A stretch of DNA of 64,000 bases from an uncultured Acetobacteraceae bacterium (GCA_943912335.1 CALTUD010000002.1:124001-188000), one strand, 5' to 3'. Positions 38,583 to 47,590 are shown, counted from the stretch's first letter. A program made the numbers and translations. Notes: generated by a model not told the origin, from the sequence alone.

Positions 38583-38943
38583 TCTCTCGCATCTTGTCGG
38601 CGGTGATCTTTCGATCGGAAGTGGTGGCAGTCTGTCGATTGTGGAGGGTAGTGCGGCGACACAGCAGCGTGTTCTCCGGCGGCTTCTGACAAGCACCGGA
38701 TCGTACATCTGGCAGCCGGCCTACGGCGCCGGTCTGCCTTCGTTGGTTGGGCAGGTCGCATCGACGCAGCAGGTGGCTGCGATCATCAAGACACAGATGA
38801 TGCTTGAGCCGGCTGTTGCGACGACGCCGGAGCCGAGCGTGCGCGTGCAGCTCGGCGCGTTGGGCGATATCAGCGCGGCTATCTCCTATTCCGATACCGA
38901 TACGGGGCTGGTGGAGACCCTGAACCTGACAACAGGGGCCTAA
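38575..38943 (+). CDS. Baseplate wedge protein (gpW / gp25-like)
   Basis: 122 residues, ATG at 38575 inside the end of the spike gene. Typical gp25-family 'lysozyme-like' fold: VEGSAATQQRVLRRLLTSTG followed by YIWQPAYGAGLPSLVG, the 'P-x-YG-x-G' signature. Wedge subunit joining hub and sheath. The overlap suggests coupled expression with gpV. Confidence 0.75.
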   Translation: MADLSHLVGGDLSIGSGGSLSIVEGSAATQQRVLRRLLTSTGSYIWQPAYGAGLPSLVGQVASTQQVAAIIKTQMMLEPAVATTPEPSVRVQLGALGDISAAISYSDTDTGLVETLNLTTGA

Positions 38944-38947
38944 GTAG

Positions 38948-40054
38948 ATGCAGTTATCTTTGCAGAACTTTTCAAGCCTCGTGAGCAACATGTCGGCATC
39001 GGTACAGGGGGCGTCCGCCACCGTTCTGGACGTCACGGTCGGTTCGGTGCTGCGCGCTCTCCTGGAGGCGTCCGCTTCCGTCGCGCTGTGGTTGCAATAT
39101 CTAATCCTCCAGGTTCTCTCGATGACCCGTCTGTCGTCGAGCGTCGGACCTGATGCGGATAGTTGGGTGGGTGATTTCGGGATGGTCCGCCTTCCGGCCG
39201 CTGCCTCACAGGGCGTCGTGACGATGTCGTCATTCAATCCGTCCGCGCAGGCGGCGGTGATCACCAACGGCATGACGGTCCGGCTGTCTGATGGATCCCA
39301 GACCTTTACTGTCGTGAACGGACCTTACGTGCGCGCGATCGGCCAGGCATCGATCGATGTCACCGTGCGGGCGTTGTTGCCCGGGGTGGCAGGAAATGTT
39401 CAAGCCGGAGCGGTCAATATATTGGGGACCGCCATCTCCGGCATCGATACCGTGTCGAACGCGTCGGCGTTCGCCGGCGGTGCCGCGGCGGAAACGGATG
39501 CGGGCCTGCGCGCGCGATTTGTGAACTACATCAACACCCGCGCTCAGGCGACCGAGCAGGCGATTTTGTACGCCGCTCAGGCTGTCGGCCCGAGTATCAG
39601 CGTGTCGATCCAGGAAAACCTGACCGCGAGCGGCGCTGTGGATCCCGGCAATATCAACGTCGTTGCTGATGACGGAAGTGGTTCTCCTCCTGCGTCCGTT
39701 CTTGCCGCTGTTGCGGCGGCGATCGACCCGGTTCGCCCTGTTGGAACGACGGTGACGGTGACGGCGCCATCCGTGATCGATGTCACGGTTGCTGCGACCT
39801 TGACTGTGGTCGGTGGAGCCGATCAGGCCGCAACTATCGCAACGGCAGCGACCGCGCTGCAGACATTCATCAATTCGCTGTCAGTCGGGCAGATGCTGCC
39901 TTTCTCCAGGGCAATCGCGGTTCTGTATGCATCCTCCTCCTCAATCGGCAACGTAACGGGCTTGACGATGAATGGCGCCACGGCCGATCTGGGGGGACGA
40001 AGCGGCACGGTCGTGCGCTGCCAGTCCATCAACTTGTCGGTGTCGTTGTTTTGA
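38948..40054 (+). CDS. Baseplate J-like protein
   Basis: 368 residues, baseplate wedge component (gpJ/gp6-like). Typical start SLQNFSSLVSNMSASVQGAS and an RLSSSVGPDADSWVGDFGM segment; the beta-helical middle contains GMTVRLSDGSQTFTVVNG, and the C-terminal domain AAFAG-type ETDAGLRARFVNYIN is the J-family signature. It starts four bases after gpW, and its stop overlaps the TTG start of gpI. Confidence 0.8.
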   Translation: MQLSLQNFSSLVSNMSASVQGASATVLDVTVGSVLRALLEASASVALWLQYLILQVLSMTRLSSSVGPDADSWVGDFGMVRLPAAASQGVVTMSSFNPSAQAAVITNGMTVRLSDGSQTFTVVNGPYVRAIGQASIDVTVRALLPGVAGNVQAGAVNILGTAISGIDTVSNASAFAGGAAAETDAGLRARFVNYINTRAQATEQAILYAAQAVGPSISVSIQENLTASGAVDPGNINVVADDGSGSPPASVLAAVAAAIDPVRPVGTTVTVTAPSVIDVTVAATLTVVGGADQAATIATAATALQTFINSLSVGQMLPFSRAIAVLYASSSSIGNVTGLTMNGATADLGGRSGTVVRCQSINLSVSLF

Positions 40055-41322
40055 GCGGGGACGCCTCTACGGGAACGTCCGTGACCGTCGGCAACATAGC
40101 GGACATGGTCGGCAGAATGCGGGCGGTGCTGCCCTTCGCCTGGTTCCCCACCACCGCGCTGGGGAGCGCGAGCGCGACGCCTGTGCTGGACGCCGTTCTT
40201 TCAGGCATGGGCTCAGCATGGGCCTTCTGTTTCCAGCTACTCGACGCGGTGCGGTCGCAGACGAGGTTGGCCACGGCCTCCGGTAACTTCCTCGATTTGC
40301 TGGCTGTCGACTTCTTCGGGCAGACGATCGCCCGGCGTGCTTATGAAGCTGATGATGCATTCAGGGCCCGTCTGTCATCCAGCCTGCTGCTGCCGAGAGC
40401 GACGCGAAGTGCGTTGCTGGAGGCGCTGTTTAGCCTCACCGGTCTGAATGCACGGGTTTTCGAACTGCGGCGAAGTGCCGATGCCGGCGGTTATGGAGTA
40501 GCCGGTTTCGGCTACGGTTCGAATATGCCGTTCCAATATCTCGTAAGTCTCGATGCGAATGCAGGGGTGATCCGGCGTGAGAGCGTCGGTAGCTATCTCG
40601 ACGTTACGGGGCAATTGCGTATCGCGCCCAGACATGCGGCAAGGCCGGTGTACGCAAACGGCACATGGACGTCGTTCATGGTCGAGCCTGCGGGATATAA
40701 TCTTCTGAAGGATAGTGTTGGGTTCTCGGGTTGGTCCGTGCCGTCCGCCGGCGCGATCACGAGCTGGTCGGTCGAGACCAATCCCGGCATCGCTCTGTGG
40801 GCGGGAAGTCCTGTTCTCGAGATGACCGTGTCCACGGCGGGATCCTTTCCCGGCCCCTCGGTCAAAACGTTTATCGGAGACCAGTCCGTTACCGCTTCCG
40901 TTTGGATATGGCTGCCGTCGGGTCACACGCTGACGGAATTCCATCTTCAGTGCGGCGACGCGTCTGGAACCGGGCACGTATCGGCCGATCTAACCCGGGT
41001 CGATCAGTGGCAGCAGCTGGTGACGACGCTTGCGGGCGTCGTCGGCGCGATGCGGACGGTTACGACCTGGTTGGTCGGCACGAGCTCGGGGACAACCAGC
41101 AACAAGATCCTCACCCAGTGCTGGCAGCTCGAACCGGGCACCGTGGCGACCAGTTTCATCCCATCTGAGGGACAGATCGGTGTGCGCGACAAGGATCGGG
41201 TCGTCGGTGATACCAGCGTCAATAACCCAACCATCTTGCTGCGTGACGATATTCAAGAGGTGATCGGGCAGACTGTTCCGGCTGGCAGTATCGCCTGGCT
41301 GAATATTCAGCTTCGTCAGTAG
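40051..41322 (+). CDS. Tail protein I-like baseplate protein with carbohydrate-binding-like C-terminus
   Basis: 423 residues, TTG start overlapping the gpJ stop. The N-terminal ~200 residues fit gpI (RARLSSSLLLPRATRSALLE, LTGLNARVFELRRSADAG). The C-terminal ~200 residues form a beta-sandwich-like domain: YNLLKDSVGFSGWSVPSAG, ASVWIWLPSGHTLTEFHLQC and ILTQCWQLEPGTVATSFIPS. The last segment resembles concanavalin-like carbohydrate-binding modules. The extension suggests that receptor binding is partly built into the baseplate. Confidence 0.7.
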   Translation: MSGDASTGTSVTVGNIADMVGRMRAVLPFAWFPTTALGSASATPVLDAVLSGMGSAWAFCFQLLDAVRSQTRLATASGNFLDLLAVDFFGQTIARRAYEADDAFRARLSSSLLLPRATRSALLEALFSLTGLNARVFELRRSADAGGYGVAGFGYGSNMPFQYLVSLDANAGVIRRESVGSYLDVTGQLRIAPRHAARPVYANGTWTSFMVEPAGYNLLKDSVGFSGWSVPSAGAITSWSVETNPGIALWAGSPVLEMTVSTAGSFPGPSVKTFIGDQSVTASVWIWLPSGHTLTEFHLQCGDASGTGHVSADLTRVDQWQQLVTTLAGVVGAMRTVTTWLVGTSSGTTSNKILTQCWQLEPGTVATSFIPSEGQIGVRDKDRVVGDTSVNNPTILLRDDIQEVIGQTVPAGSIAWLNIQLRQ

Positions 41323-41382
41323 CTGACTGGTTCTTAAAAAACGATCGTCGCAGACATAAATCCAAAATAATGGAGCGTGCGC

Positions 41383-42666
41383 TTGGACCGACAAATCGTG
41401 TATGCCGGTGCGATACCGCTCGATACCGATCATCTCCTGCAGAGCCGGTCCACCATGGTGGCGCTCGGTTATCTCGCGAAGTTCGTGCTGGGTGATGGAC
41501 AATCCTTCGCGGACGGACTCGCCTGTTCGCCGACCGGGGCGCTTTCGGTGTCGGTCGGTCCCGGAAGTCTGACCAGCCCGGGAATCGTGGACTCCCAGCC
41601 GTTCGGCTCGCTGCCTGTGGATGGCGATCCACTGGTCAAAATCGGAATCAACACGACGGCGACGGTACTCGGCGTTCCGGGCAGCGGGCAGTTCGTCGTG
41701 TCGGCACAGATGTCGGAGCAGCAGAGCGGCAGCGCCGCGACTCTGTACTACAACGCGGCGAATCCCGCACAGACGTTGATCGGCCCTCAGGGTAACGGGC
41801 AGCTTCAGGCGAGCGTGATGCAGCAGCGCGTCGGCTTGCAGTTGACCGCCGCAAATGCGGTACCGAATGGTGCAGTCGCGCTTTACACGGTGAATGTGCC
41901 TGCCGGGTCGACGGTTGTCACATCGTCGATGATCGGCGTCGCTGCTGGCGCGCCATTCCTCGGGGTGAAGCTGCCTGGCGCGGCACCGTTGATGTCGCCC
42001 GCATTCCAGGGCGTTCCGACCGCTCCCACCACGACACCCGGTGATTCATCTAGCGCGCTTGCAACAACCCAGTTCGTCGCTGCCGCCTGTCAGCGAAACC
42101 GAGCGGCTTGGGGAACTGCCGGCAACTACAGCTGGACCTGCCCAACGGGCGTGAGCCGTGTTCTTGCCAAGCTCTGGGGTGCGGGCGGTGGTGGCGGCGC
42201 TGCAGGCGGCGGGAATGCCGGCGGCGGCGGCGGCGGCGGCGGCTATGTCGAAGTGCTTCTCAATGTGCAACCGGGAACAACTTATGCCGTGCAGGTCGCG
42301 TCGAGTACGTCCGGCACGGGCGCATCCCAGTTCGACAGCCTCGCCACCGTCAGCATGGGTCAAGCTGGAGCGAACGGAAACGGCTCGTCACCAGGCGGCG
42401 GCGGCGGTGCCGGAACGTCGTCCGCAACAAACGCGAATATCGTCGGAGCCGTTGGCGTCACCGCCGGCGCGCCGGGTTTCGCAGTGGGCAGCACTGCTGT
42501 TGGTGGAGCGGGTGGGGCCTGTTTCGGTGCGTCTGGAGGGCAGGCAGCTTTCGGTCGGGCGATCGGAAACGATGGCGTCTGGCCCGGTGGCGGTGGAAGT
42601 GGGGGATCGACTGGCAATGGCGGGCGCGGAGCCGACGGCCTCGTCGTGATCGAGTGGCTCGGCTGA
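41383..42666 (+). CDS. Tail fibre with glycine-rich tip
   Basis: 427 residues. TTG at 41383 is chosen: GGAG lies seven bases upstream and homologous fibres begin MDRQIVYPGAIPL-like, matching LDRQIVYAGAIPLDTD. A GTG two codons earlier is too close to the ribosome site. The N-terminal half is a structural beta region; the C-terminal ~190 residues contain WGAGGGGGAAGGGNAGGG and several more Gly-rich runs, ending GRGADGLVVIEWLG, typical of glycine-rich receptor-binding tips. Likely host-recognition fibre. Confidence 0.75.
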   Translation: MDRQIVYAGAIPLDTDHLLQSRSTMVALGYLAKFVLGDGQSFADGLACSPTGALSVSVGPGSLTSPGIVDSQPFGSLPVDGDPLVKIGINTTATVLGVPGSGQFVVSAQMSEQQSGSAATLYYNAANPAQTLIGPQGNGQLQASVMQQRVGLQLTAANAVPNGAVALYTVNVPAGSTVVTSSMIGVAAGAPFLGVKLPGAAPLMSPAFQGVPTAPTTTPGDSSSALATTQFVAAACQRNRAAWGTAGNYSWTCPTGVSRVLAKLWGAGGGGGAAGGGNAGGGGGGGGYVEVLLNVQPGTTYAVQVASSTSGTGASQFDSLATVSMGQAGANGNGSSPGGGGGAGTSSATNANIVGAVGVTAGAPGFAVGSTAVGGAGGACFGASGGQAAFGRAIGNDGVWPGGGGSGGSTGNGGRGADGLVVIEWLG

Positions 42667-42675
42667 TGTCTGCAG

Positions 42676-43419
42676 TTAAGGGGTTGGGCTGAAGCGAGAG
42701 AGCGGCGCCCCGGTGAAATCGGATGGGCCGGTGTGCGTCAGCCGAATCCCGGCGTCGAGCCAGATTTCACCGCCGAGCTGTCGCCAACGGGCGCAGAAGA
42801 CGAAATCCTCGCTGCGATAGCATCCGCTTTCCACGTCGATCTGGCAGTCGAACAAGGCATGATTGGCGACCGGTTCTGCGGGGCCGCTGCGATAGGCATC
42901 GACGACCCTGTACTGCGTTTCGGGATACGCACTCGTCATACGTTCGAGCGCTTGTCGCTGGATCAGCATGAATCCAGTGCCGGCAAAATCAGCGGAAACC
43001 AGGTCGCCGTCGTGACGCCGGGGATTTGTCGGCGACCCGACATAATGCAGGCCGGCCGTCTCGATCGTCTCGCCGGCCTCGAGCCGTTCCCGGAATGCGC
43101 GATCCCAGTAGAAGCTTTTGAGCGGATACATTCCCGCCACGACAGGCTTCCCGGCCTGAACCAGTCGCAGCACATCCTCCGGTTTGAAGCTGATATCACT
43201 GTCGACGAACAGCAGATGTGTCGCCGTCTTGTGGTGAAGGAACTGACCCACGAGCGTGTTTCGCGCTCTGGTGATGAGTGCGTCCTGTCCGAGCATGGCA
43301 AGACTCAGGTCCAGCCCCAGCGCTGGAGCTGCAGCCATCAGGCCAACCACCGACTGCATGTATCCCTGGGTGACCAAGCCGCCAAAGCACGGCGTGGCGA
43401 TGAAGATATGGGGGCGCAT
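42676..43419 (-). CDS. Glycosyltransferase at the right end of the phage-like cluster
   Basis: 247-residue GT-A-like transferase. Begins RPHIFIATPCFGGLVTQGYM, then DALITRARNTLVGQFL, with the metal-binding LLFVDSDISF (DSD). No membrane segment is evident. It is convergent with the fibre gene, with 10 bases between stops. Lower-GC and next to the fibre, it could modify host surface sugars (serotype conversion) or be a cargo gene. Its minus-strand orientation is unique in the cluster. Confidence 0.7.
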   Translation of the reverse strand: MRPHIFIATPCFGGLVTQGYMQSVVGLMAAAPALGLDLSLAMLGQDALITRARNTLVGQFLHHKTATHLLFVDSDISFKPEDVLRLVQAGKPVVAGMYPLKSFYWDRAFRERLEAGETIETAGLHYVGSPTNPRRHDGDLVSADFAGTGFMLIQRQALERMTSAYPETQYRVVDAYRSGPAEPVANHALFDCQIDVESGCYRSEDFVFCARWRQLGGEIWLDAGIRLTHTGPSDFTGAPLSRFSPTP

Positions 43420-43540
43420 CGATCCTCCTGCTGCGAGGCAGGATAGTGAGAAAGTCTTTAGGAAAGGCTAAGAGATCGTCGCGAGGCTGTGACGAGCGCC
43501 TCGTCCGCGTCTTCAGAAGCGGAATGGGCAAGGTGGAGAT

Positions 43541-44071
43541 GTGTGTGTGACGTGTATGGACGACGACGATGAGGTACCAGTTCCCGGCCGCTTATCCGGT
43601 ATCAATCAGTATGTGACGCGGAATGGTCTCGCCCGTATGGAAGCGGAGCTTCGGCAGCTTCTAAGGCTTGAGCGTCCAAGTGTCGTCGAGATCGTTTCTT
43701 GGGCCGCCGGAAACGGGGACCGATCCGAGAACGGGGATTATCTCTATGGCAAGAAGCGCTTGCGGGAGATCGACCGGCGGATACGCTTTCTCGAGAAGCG
43801 TATCGACAAGGCGTTGGTGGTTGATCCGGCCGCCCAGCCGCATCGCGACCGGGTGTTTTTCGGTGCCATGGTGACGTTTCTCGATGAGGAGGATGAGAGC
43901 CGGACGGTGACGATCGTCGGAGTCGACGAGGCAGATATGGAGCGGGGCGAAATCAGCCTGGCGTCCCCTGTCGCGCGAGCGCTGCTCGGTGCGCGGATCG
44001 GTGACGAGGTGGTTCTGCGTATGCCGGGCAGAACCAGTCTGCTGGAGGTGACGGCGATCGTTTATCCGTGA
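43541..44071 (+). CDS. greB: Transcript cleavage factor GreB-like
   Basis: Restores backtracked RNA polymerase by stimulating RNA cleavage. 176 residues. N-terminal coiled coil with GNGDRSENGDYLYGKKRLRE and IDRRIRFLEKRIDKALVV; C-terminal FKBP-like domain with VDEADMERGEISLASPVAR and ALLGARIGDEVVLRMPG. GTG at 43541 lies near AGGTGGAG; ATG at 43556 is an alternative start. First host gene right of the phage cluster. Confidence 0.88.
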   Translation: MCVTCMDDDDEVPVPGRLSGINQYVTRNGLARMEAELRQLLRLERPSVVEIVSWAAGNGDRSENGDYLYGKKRLREIDRRIRFLEKRIDKALVVDPAAQPHRDRVFFGAMVTFLDEEDESRTVTIVGVDEADMERGEISLASPVARALLGARIGDEVVLRMPGRTSLLEVTAIVYP

Positions 44072-44082
44072 CAAGATGGGGC

Positions 44083-46167
44083 ATGATTGATCGTGCTTTT
44101 CGTGTCGCCCTGACGGTGGGCGGCATCGTTGCTGCTTTCGGCGCTCCGGCGTCGGCGCGCCCATTCACTATGGGCGATCTGGTTTCTCTGGACAGGTTGT
44201 CCGAACCGGCTGTTTCCCCGGACGGCAAGAGCGTCGTGTTTTCCGTGCGCACGGTGATGCTCGCGAAAAACAAGACGGAGCACCGTCTCGAGGTGATGCG
44301 TCTGACACCGGGTGCCGTTGCGACCGATGTTCCCGGCGCGGTGGGTGGGATATCGCAGCCCGTCTGGAGTATCGACGGGCGGTCCGTCCTGGCGATTTCG
44401 GACCGGTCGGGAACGTCGCAAGTTTGGCGCTTTCCGGTTGCCGGCGGCGATCCGGTCAGGATTTCCAACATGCCGTCCGACGTAGGCAGCTTTCGGTTGT
44501 CTGCCGATGGCCGGCATCTTGTTCTGTCGATGGCGGTTCGCCCAGGGGACGGGCCAAAACCAGGCGCAGATGGCGAGACAGTCGCCTCGCATATGAGCGG
44601 CCGGGTTTACGATCGGATGTTCGTCCGTCACTGGGACCGATGGGACGATGGTACGCGATCGCACCTCTTCGGTGTGACGCTCGATACGAACGGCGTCGCC
44701 CAGGGCGAGCCGGTCGATCTGATGCAGGGGATGGATGGCGACACCCCCTCGAAGCCTTTCGGCGATAATGCCGACTACGCCATTTCCCCCGACAACAAGA
44801 CGGTGTTCTTCTCGGTGCGCCTTGCAGGTCGCAGCGAGCCCTGGAGCACCAATTTCGATATCTATCGTGTTCCGATTGATGGTCGCGGTGCCGCGCAGGA
44901 TCTGACTGGTGCGAACCCGGCCTGGGATGCCGGTCCGGTGCCTTCGCCCGATGGCCGGGTCCTGGCGTATCGCGCGATGAAGCGGGCCGGGTTCGAAGCC
45001 GATCGTTTCGGTGTTCGTCTCCTCGATCTGGCGACTGGTCAGAGCCGCGAGATCGATCCTGGCTGGGATCGGTCCGCGCAGAGTCTGCTCTGGTCGCGAG
45101 ACGGGAAACGTTTGTTCGTGACAGCTGAAGAAGATGGTCAATCCAAGGTGTTCGCCATGGACGTGGCGGATGGCGCGGTGACGCCGCTCACGCAGGACGG
45201 TCACGTCACGGTTGTGGAACCCGCCGGAGATGAGCTCGTCTTGCTACGTGATTCGCTGCAGAGCCCGGCAGAGCTCTGGACAGTGCCGCAAGCGGGCGGC
45301 CCTGCGCGGCAAGTGACCCATGTGGGCGAAAAACAGCTCGAAACCGTACAGCTCTCACCGGCCGAGCGTTTCGCGTTTGCGGGCTGGAACGGCGAAACGG
45401 TTCATGGCTACGTCGTGAAACCGTATGGCTATCGGACCGGCAAGACCTATCCGGTGGTGATGCTGATCCATGGCGGTCCGCAGGGCTCGTTCGGCAATGA
45501 CTGGTCGTATCGCTGGAACCCGCAATTCTATGCCGGTCTCGGTTACGCCGCCGTGATGATCGATTTCCACGGTTCCACCGGCTACGGCCAGGCCTTCACC
45601 GATTCGATCTCGGGACATTGGGGAGATCGCCCGCTGGAGGATCTGCAGAAGGGTTGGACGTACGTCCTGTCACACTATCCCTTCATCGACGGAAACCGTG
45701 CCTGCGCGCTGGGCGCCTCCTATGGCGGGTTCATGGTCAACTGGATCGCCGGCAACTGGCAGGCACCCTGGAAATGCCTCGTGACCCATGACGGCGTGTT
45801 CGACGACCGCATGATGGGGTTCGCGACGGACGAGCTTTGGTTCTCTGAGTGGGAGCATGGCGGTCCGGACCATACGCCATGGCAGGATCCTGCCGCCTAT
45901 GAGCGCTTCAACCCGGCCGCGCATGTCGCGTCATGGCGTGTTCCCCAACTGATCATTCACGGCGAGCGCGATTATCGCATCCCGGTCGAGCAAGGGCTTG
46001 GCGCCTTCGATGCTCTGCAACGGCGTGGTATCGAGAGCCGCCTGCTCGTGTTCCCGGACGAGAATCACTGGGTTCTGAAACCCGCGAACTCCCTGCAATG
46101 GCATCAGATCGTGGCGGCATGGCTGAAAGCCCATATCGGGCCACGAGCCGGCGACAGGGCGGAATAA
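44083..46167 (+). CDS. Secreted S9-family peptidase (acylaminoacyl-peptidase/DPP-like)
   Basis: Prolyl-oligopeptidase family serine peptidase, 694 residues. Signal peptide MIDRAFRVALTVGGIVAAFG with cleavage near ASA-RP. A beta-propeller of WD40-like PD repeats (PDGKSVVFSVRTV, PDGRVLAYRAMKR) is followed by an alpha/beta-hydrolase domain. Catalytic Ser in ALGASYGGFMVN, Asp in HGERDYRIPVEQG, His in DENHWVLKP. A GTG start at 44068 overlapping the greB stop is possible; ATG 44083 is preferred because the signal peptide starts there. Probably periplasmic peptide degradation. Confidence 0.9.
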   Translation: MIDRAFRVALTVGGIVAAFGAPASARPFTMGDLVSLDRLSEPAVSPDGKSVVFSVRTVMLAKNKTEHRLEVMRLTPGAVATDVPGAVGGISQPVWSIDGRSVLAISDRSGTSQVWRFPVAGGDPVRISNMPSDVGSFRLSADGRHLVLSMAVRPGDGPKPGADGETVASHMSGRVYDRMFVRHWDRWDDGTRSHLFGVTLDTNGVAQGEPVDLMQGMDGDTPSKPFGDNADYAISPDNKTVFFSVRLAGRSEPWSTNFDIYRVPIDGRGAAQDLTGANPAWDAGPVPSPDGRVLAYRAMKRAGFEADRFGVRLLDLATGQSREIDPGWDRSAQSLLWSRDGKRLFVTAEEDGQSKVFAMDVADGAVTPLTQDGHVTVVEPAGDELVLLRDSLQSPAELWTVPQAGGPARQVTHVGEKQLETVQLSPAERFAFAGWNGETVHGYVVKPYGYRTGKTYPVVMLIHGGPQGSFGNDWSYRWNPQFYAGLGYAAVMIDFHGSTGYGQAFTDSISGHWGDRPLEDLQKGWTYVLSHYPFIDGNRACALGASYGGFMVNWIAGNWQAPWKCLVTHDGVFDDRMMGFATDELWFSEWEHGGPDHTPWQDPAAYERFNPAAHVASWRVPQLIIHGERDYRIPVEQGLGAFDALQRRGIESRLLVFPDENHWVLKPANSLQWHQIVAAWLKAHIGPRAGDRAE

Positions 46168-46171
46168 CCGG

Positions 46172-47173
46172 ATGACCCATACCTTGAAAGTCGCGGTCCA
46201 GATGGACCCGATCCAGCATATCGATATCAATGGCGATAGCACTTTCGCTTTGATGCTGGAGGCACAAGCGCGTGGACACGAGCTTTCGGTCTACGACGTC
46301 CGCAGTCTGAGTTTGAGGGAGGGGCGCGTATCCGATCGCGCTCCGCGGGCGGACCGGCTGACCGCTCGGATGCGCCCGGTGAGCGTGCAGCGTGTGAGCG
46401 GCGGGCATGCCACGCTGGGCGAAGAAAGCGTGGTCGATGTCTCGACCATGGATGTGGTGCTGATGCGGCAGGATCCGCCGTTCGATATGGCCTATATCAC
46501 CGCCACACATCTGCTGGAGCATGTGCACGATCCGGACGGCAGCGGCACGCTGGTGGTGAACGATCCCCGCTCCGTACGCGACGCGCCCGAAAAGCTCTTG
46601 GTCACGCATTTCCCGGACCTGATGCCGCCGACCCTGATCACTTGGGACGTGCAGGCAATTCGCGATTTCCGTGCCGAGCACCAGGACATCATTGTCAAGC
46701 CGCTCTTCGGCAATGGTGGGGCAGGGGTGTTCCGCATCCGCCCGGACGACGAGAATCTCGCCTCCCTCCTTGAGATGTTCTTCTCCCAGTCTCGCGAGCC
46801 TTTGATGGTACAGCGCTACGAGAAGGCGGTCCGGCAGGGCGACAAGCGGATCATCCTGGCCGACGGGCACCCGATCGGTGCGGTGAACCGGGTTCCGGCC
46901 GAGGGTGAAGCCCGTTCCAACATGCACGTCGGTGGCAAGCCGGTCCGGTCCGCCCTGACGCCGCGCGAGGAGGATATCTGCCGGCGGATCGGTCCGATGC
47001 TGCGTGAACGTGGGCTGATTTTCGTCGGGATCGACGTGATCGGCGACTGGCTGACGGAGATCAACGTGACCTCTCCGACCGGATTGCAGGAGATCGATCG
47101 GTTTGAAGGGATCAACAGCGCGGGTCTGATCTGGGATCGTATTGAGGAACGCCTGGCCGCGCGTAGGCGATAG
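46172..47173 (+). CDS. gshB: Glutathione synthetase
   Basis: ATP-grasp ligase joining glycine to gamma-glutamylcysteine, 333 residues. Motifs: KVAVQMDPIQHIDINGDSTF at the start, VLMRQDPPFDMAYITATHLL, KPLFGNGGAGVFRI (Gly-rich loop) and LIFVGIDVIGDWLTEINVTS near the end. The start is four bases after the S9 peptidase stop, so they may be co-transcribed. It is followed by a strong hairpin. Confidence 0.96.
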   Translation: MTHTLKVAVQMDPIQHIDINGDSTFALMLEAQARGHELSVYDVRSLSLREGRVSDRAPRADRLTARMRPVSVQRVSGGHATLGEESVVDVSTMDVVLMRQDPPFDMAYITATHLLEHVHDPDGSGTLVVNDPRSVRDAPEKLLVTHFPDLMPPTLITWDVQAIRDFRAEHQDIIVKPLFGNGGAGVFRIRPDDENLASLLEMFFSQSREPLMVQRYEKAVRQGDKRIILADGHPIGAVNRVPAEGEARSNMHVGGKPVRSALTPREEDICRRIGPMLRERGLIFVGIDVIGDWLTEINVTSPTGLQEIDRFEGINSAGLIWDRIEERLAARRR

Positions 47174-47182
47174 CGAGTTAAG

Positions 47183-47210
47183 GGTTCGGCGGGGTCGCCC
47201 CTGCCGAACC
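47183..47210. terminator. Hairpin between gshB and the convergent small gene
   Basis: Arms GGTTCGGC / GCCGAACC (8 bp) continue into GGGG/CCCC with one bulged T and a TCG loop. No T-tract on either strand, but its position between convergent genes suits a shared transcript end. Confidence 0.5.
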
Positions 47211-47219
47211 AACATCGCG

Positions 47220-47390
47220 TCAACCGTAAAATCGCCAGAAGGGCTTCTTCCCCGTGTCAGCTTTCTTCGGTCTGGTCAGGTCTGGACCGAACTTGTTGTC
47301 GTACCACGCATAAATCTCATCCCTGAAATATGCGACAACGATGCCGCTCCAGAGAACAATGCAGAGAATGATCAGGATCGCTACGAGCAT
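47220..47390 (-). CDS. Small single-pass membrane protein
   Basis: 56 residues: N-terminal membrane helix LVAILIILCIVLWSGIVVAY, then a charged cytoplasmic or periplasmic tail ending GKKPFWRFYG with several aromatics. Not recognised. Frame is open from ATG at 47390 to TGA at 47220, and it is convergent with gshB across a hairpin, which supports it as a real gene. Possible partner of a membrane complex; no relation to the oxidase-like genes on the other strand can be shown. Confidence 0.5.
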   Translation of the reverse strand: MLVAILIILCIVLWSGIVVAYFRDEIYAWYDNKFGPDLTRPKKADTGKKPFWRFYG

Positions 47391-47590
47391 CGGGCGGTCC
47401 CATATGAGTTCAACCGGTTCGTGATAGGGAAAAGTACCGGCTCAGGCAACTGAATGATGCGCTGCCGTGTGGTCACCCTTGCTGAGGGCGGCGAGGAAGG
47501 GCAGAGAGAGGGCACGAGCCCGATGCTGATGAGAACGATGTCCAAGATGCGCATGCTGGTCGGTTCGACCGGCCAGACACGACGACCGGC

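Larger units (their letters stand above)
20873..43419 (+). mobile_element. Contractile-tail phage-like cluster (defective prophage or domesticated particle)
   Basis: About 22.5 kb of contiguous structural genes: regulators, TerS, TerL, portal, scaffold, capsid, connector genes, sheath, tube, tail chaperone, then P2-like U, X, D, V, W, J, I and fibre. All genes lie on the plus strand except the last glycosyltransferase. GC is lower than in flanking housekeeping genes. No integrase, excisionase, cI-type repressor, replication or lysis gene is visible, and I found no flanking att repeat. The tRNA-Ser 3' end is not duplicated on the right. Boundaries are approximate. Confidence 0.85.

Noticed and set aside
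42180..42660. Glycine-codon-rich stretch as a tandem DNA repeat or CRISPR-like array
   Set aside because: The repeats are GGC-type codons coding the fibre's glycine-rich tip, with irregular spacing and no spacers.
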